Of a stretch of 64,000 nucleotides of DNA, positions 63,201-64,000 are shown one piece after another; position 1 is the first letter of the stretch; each line of letters opens with the position of its first letter. Below the pieces are notes generated by a model that worked only from the letters and a program-made list of their open reading frames with translations, searched no databases and was not told the DNA's origin. The DNA lies in NCBI RefSeq assembly GCF_004564375.1, contig NZ_CP038267.1:3536501-3600500 (forward strand). Direction: 5' to 3'. The stretch comes from Nocardioides euryhalodurans (GTDB lineage Bacteria; Actinomycetota; Actinomycetes; Propionibacteriales; Nocardioidaceae). The position numbers and the translations under genes were made by a program.

Positions 63201-64000
63201 TCAGCGGGAGGCGAGGACCGCCTGGGCGGCGTTGTGGCCGCCCAGGCCGGAGACTCCGCCACCACGGCGGGAGCCGGAGCCGCAGACGAGCACCGAGGCG
63301 ACGTCGGTCTGGACGCCCCACTGCTGGGCGGGGGTCTCGAGCCGCGCCCGGTTCGGCGCCCACGGCCAGTCGAGGTCGCCGTGGAAGATGTGGCCGCCCG
63401 GCATCGCGAGGTCGGCCTCGACGTCCTGCGGCACCGTCGCCTCGATGCACGGGTGCCCGGAGGCGTCGGTGGCGACGCAGGTCTCGATCGGGTCGGCGAG
63501 CTGCTCGTCGAGCGAGGCGAGCGCGCGGGCGACGGCCAGGGACTTCACCTCGTCGCGGTCGTCACCGGCGAAGAGCGACGCAGGCAGGTGCATCCCGTGG
63601 TAGGCGAGGGTGTGCATCCCCTCGGGCGCCTCGCCGAGGACCGAGGGGTCGGTGAGCGAGTGGCTCGAGACCTGGCCCGGGATCACGGTCGGGACCTGGC
63701 CGGAGGCCGCCTCGGCGTACGCCTTCTCGATCTGGGCGTAGCCGTCGCCGAGGTGGAGCGTGCCGGCGAGCGCGACCGCGGGGTCGGCGCCCGAGGCGAG
63801 TCGGGGCAGCCGGTCCAGGAGCAGGTTGATCTTGAGCTGGGAGCCCTGCGGCTTGGACTCGGGGTCCTCGGGCTGGCCCAGCAGGATCTGCAGCACCCAC
63901 GGCGCGACGTTGGCGAGCACGTGGCGCGCGCGGACGCTGTGGGTGGTCCGCCCGTCGTGCCAGGTGACCTCCGCTCCGTCGTCGTCGCCGTCGATCCGGG
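63201..64000 (-). CDS. Phytoene-desaturase-type FAD oxidoreductase, C-terminal part
   Basis: The reading frame runs off the right edge, so only the last 266 or so residues are seen. They match the C-terminal half of NAD(P)/FAD-dependent oxidoreductases of the phytoene desaturase/CrtI class (including eukaryotic PYROXD2-like proteins): VLANVAPWVLQILLG, LKINLLLDRLPRL, a middle EKAYAEAASGQVPTVIPGQV, and the closing FAD-binding GGGVSGLGGHNAAQAVLA. The N-terminal dinucleotide fold lies outside the window. The substrate cannot be inferred; a carotenoid role would need neighbours not seen here. Confidence 0.83.
   Translation of the reverse strand, partial: RIDGDDDGAEVTWHDGRTTHSVRARHVLANVAPWVLQILLGQPEDPESKPQGSQLKINLLLDRLPRLASGADPAVALAGTLHLGDGYAQIEKAYAEAASGQVPTVIPGQVSSHSLTDPSVLGEAPEGMHTLAYHGMHLPASLFAGDDRDEVKSLAVARALASLDEQLADPIETCVATDASGHPCIEATVPQDVEADLAMPGGHIFHGDLDWPWAPNRARLETPAQQWGVQTDVASVLVCGSGSRRGGGVSGLGGHNAAQAVLASR

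Overview
This window reads as chromosomal DNA of a very GC-rich actinobacterium. Genes are packed tightly, many start at GTG, and neighbours often overlap as ATGA or GTGA. Markers such as DUF3039, DUF2017, the Mec-CysO-CysM cysteine pathway, BTAD regulators and DUF2510-RDD proteins fit an actinomycete; gene order and protein style suggest a Nocardioides-like member of the Propionibacteriales (inference only). I see no rRNA, CRISPR array, phage or insertion sequence. There are two tRNA genes.

Layout. 1-12050: YqgE, a small-molecule kinase-like protein, DUF3039 plus a helicase, IclR and Lrp regulators with 4-hydroxyphenylpyruvate dioxygenase, two DUF2510-RDD membrane proteins, an enoyl-CoA hydratase, nicotinamidase with an esterase, and nicotinate phosphoribosyltransferase. 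12076-31243: a backbone that matches the mycobacterial order pncB-clpS-DUF2017-mec-cysO-cysM-murI-(MBL phosphodiesterase)-rph-rdgB. It is interrupted by lineage-specific inserts: a YhgE/MMPL export pair, a NUDIX gene, a lower-GC TetR/GAP pair, NYN, DUF3152, a phosphatase, and a two-component system with an ABC exporter. 31302-37397: a symporter, a short-variable-arm tRNA-Leu(UAG), peroxiredoxin Bcp, a CbiMNQO metal importer behind a Nur-type box, DUF3618, a lone GroES and an ECF-type sigma factor with a membrane partner. 37742-43067: a choline-to-betaine operon (betB-betA-betT). 43187-46002: MFS efflux pump, an ABM-membrane protein and a membrane-anchored unknown.

46073-57776 is the most unusual part. 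Two large paralogous BTAD/ATPase regulators, two flavin oxidoreductases, an OsmC and a MaoC protein lie on the minus strand. A 44-residue basic peptide, AzlC, AzlD and an acetyltransferase lie on the plus strand. The two arms are divided by a mirrored promoter: each side carries three GGAAG direct repeats with an 11-bp period, ending 10 nt before an identical GAGGCT -10 box. That is the architecture expected for a SARP/BTAD activator, so the regulators, the enzymes and the exporter probably form one regulon.

57865-64000: a 70-residue orphan protein, a second histidine kinase/response regulator/ABC exporter module paralogous to the one at 26162-29816, an acetyltransferase, tRNA-Lys(CUU), and the 3' part of a phytoene-desaturase-type oxidoreductase that runs off the right edge. 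Many genes show a TANNNT box 6-9 nt before the start codon, which suggests widespread leaderless transcription; I used this pattern to settle several starts.
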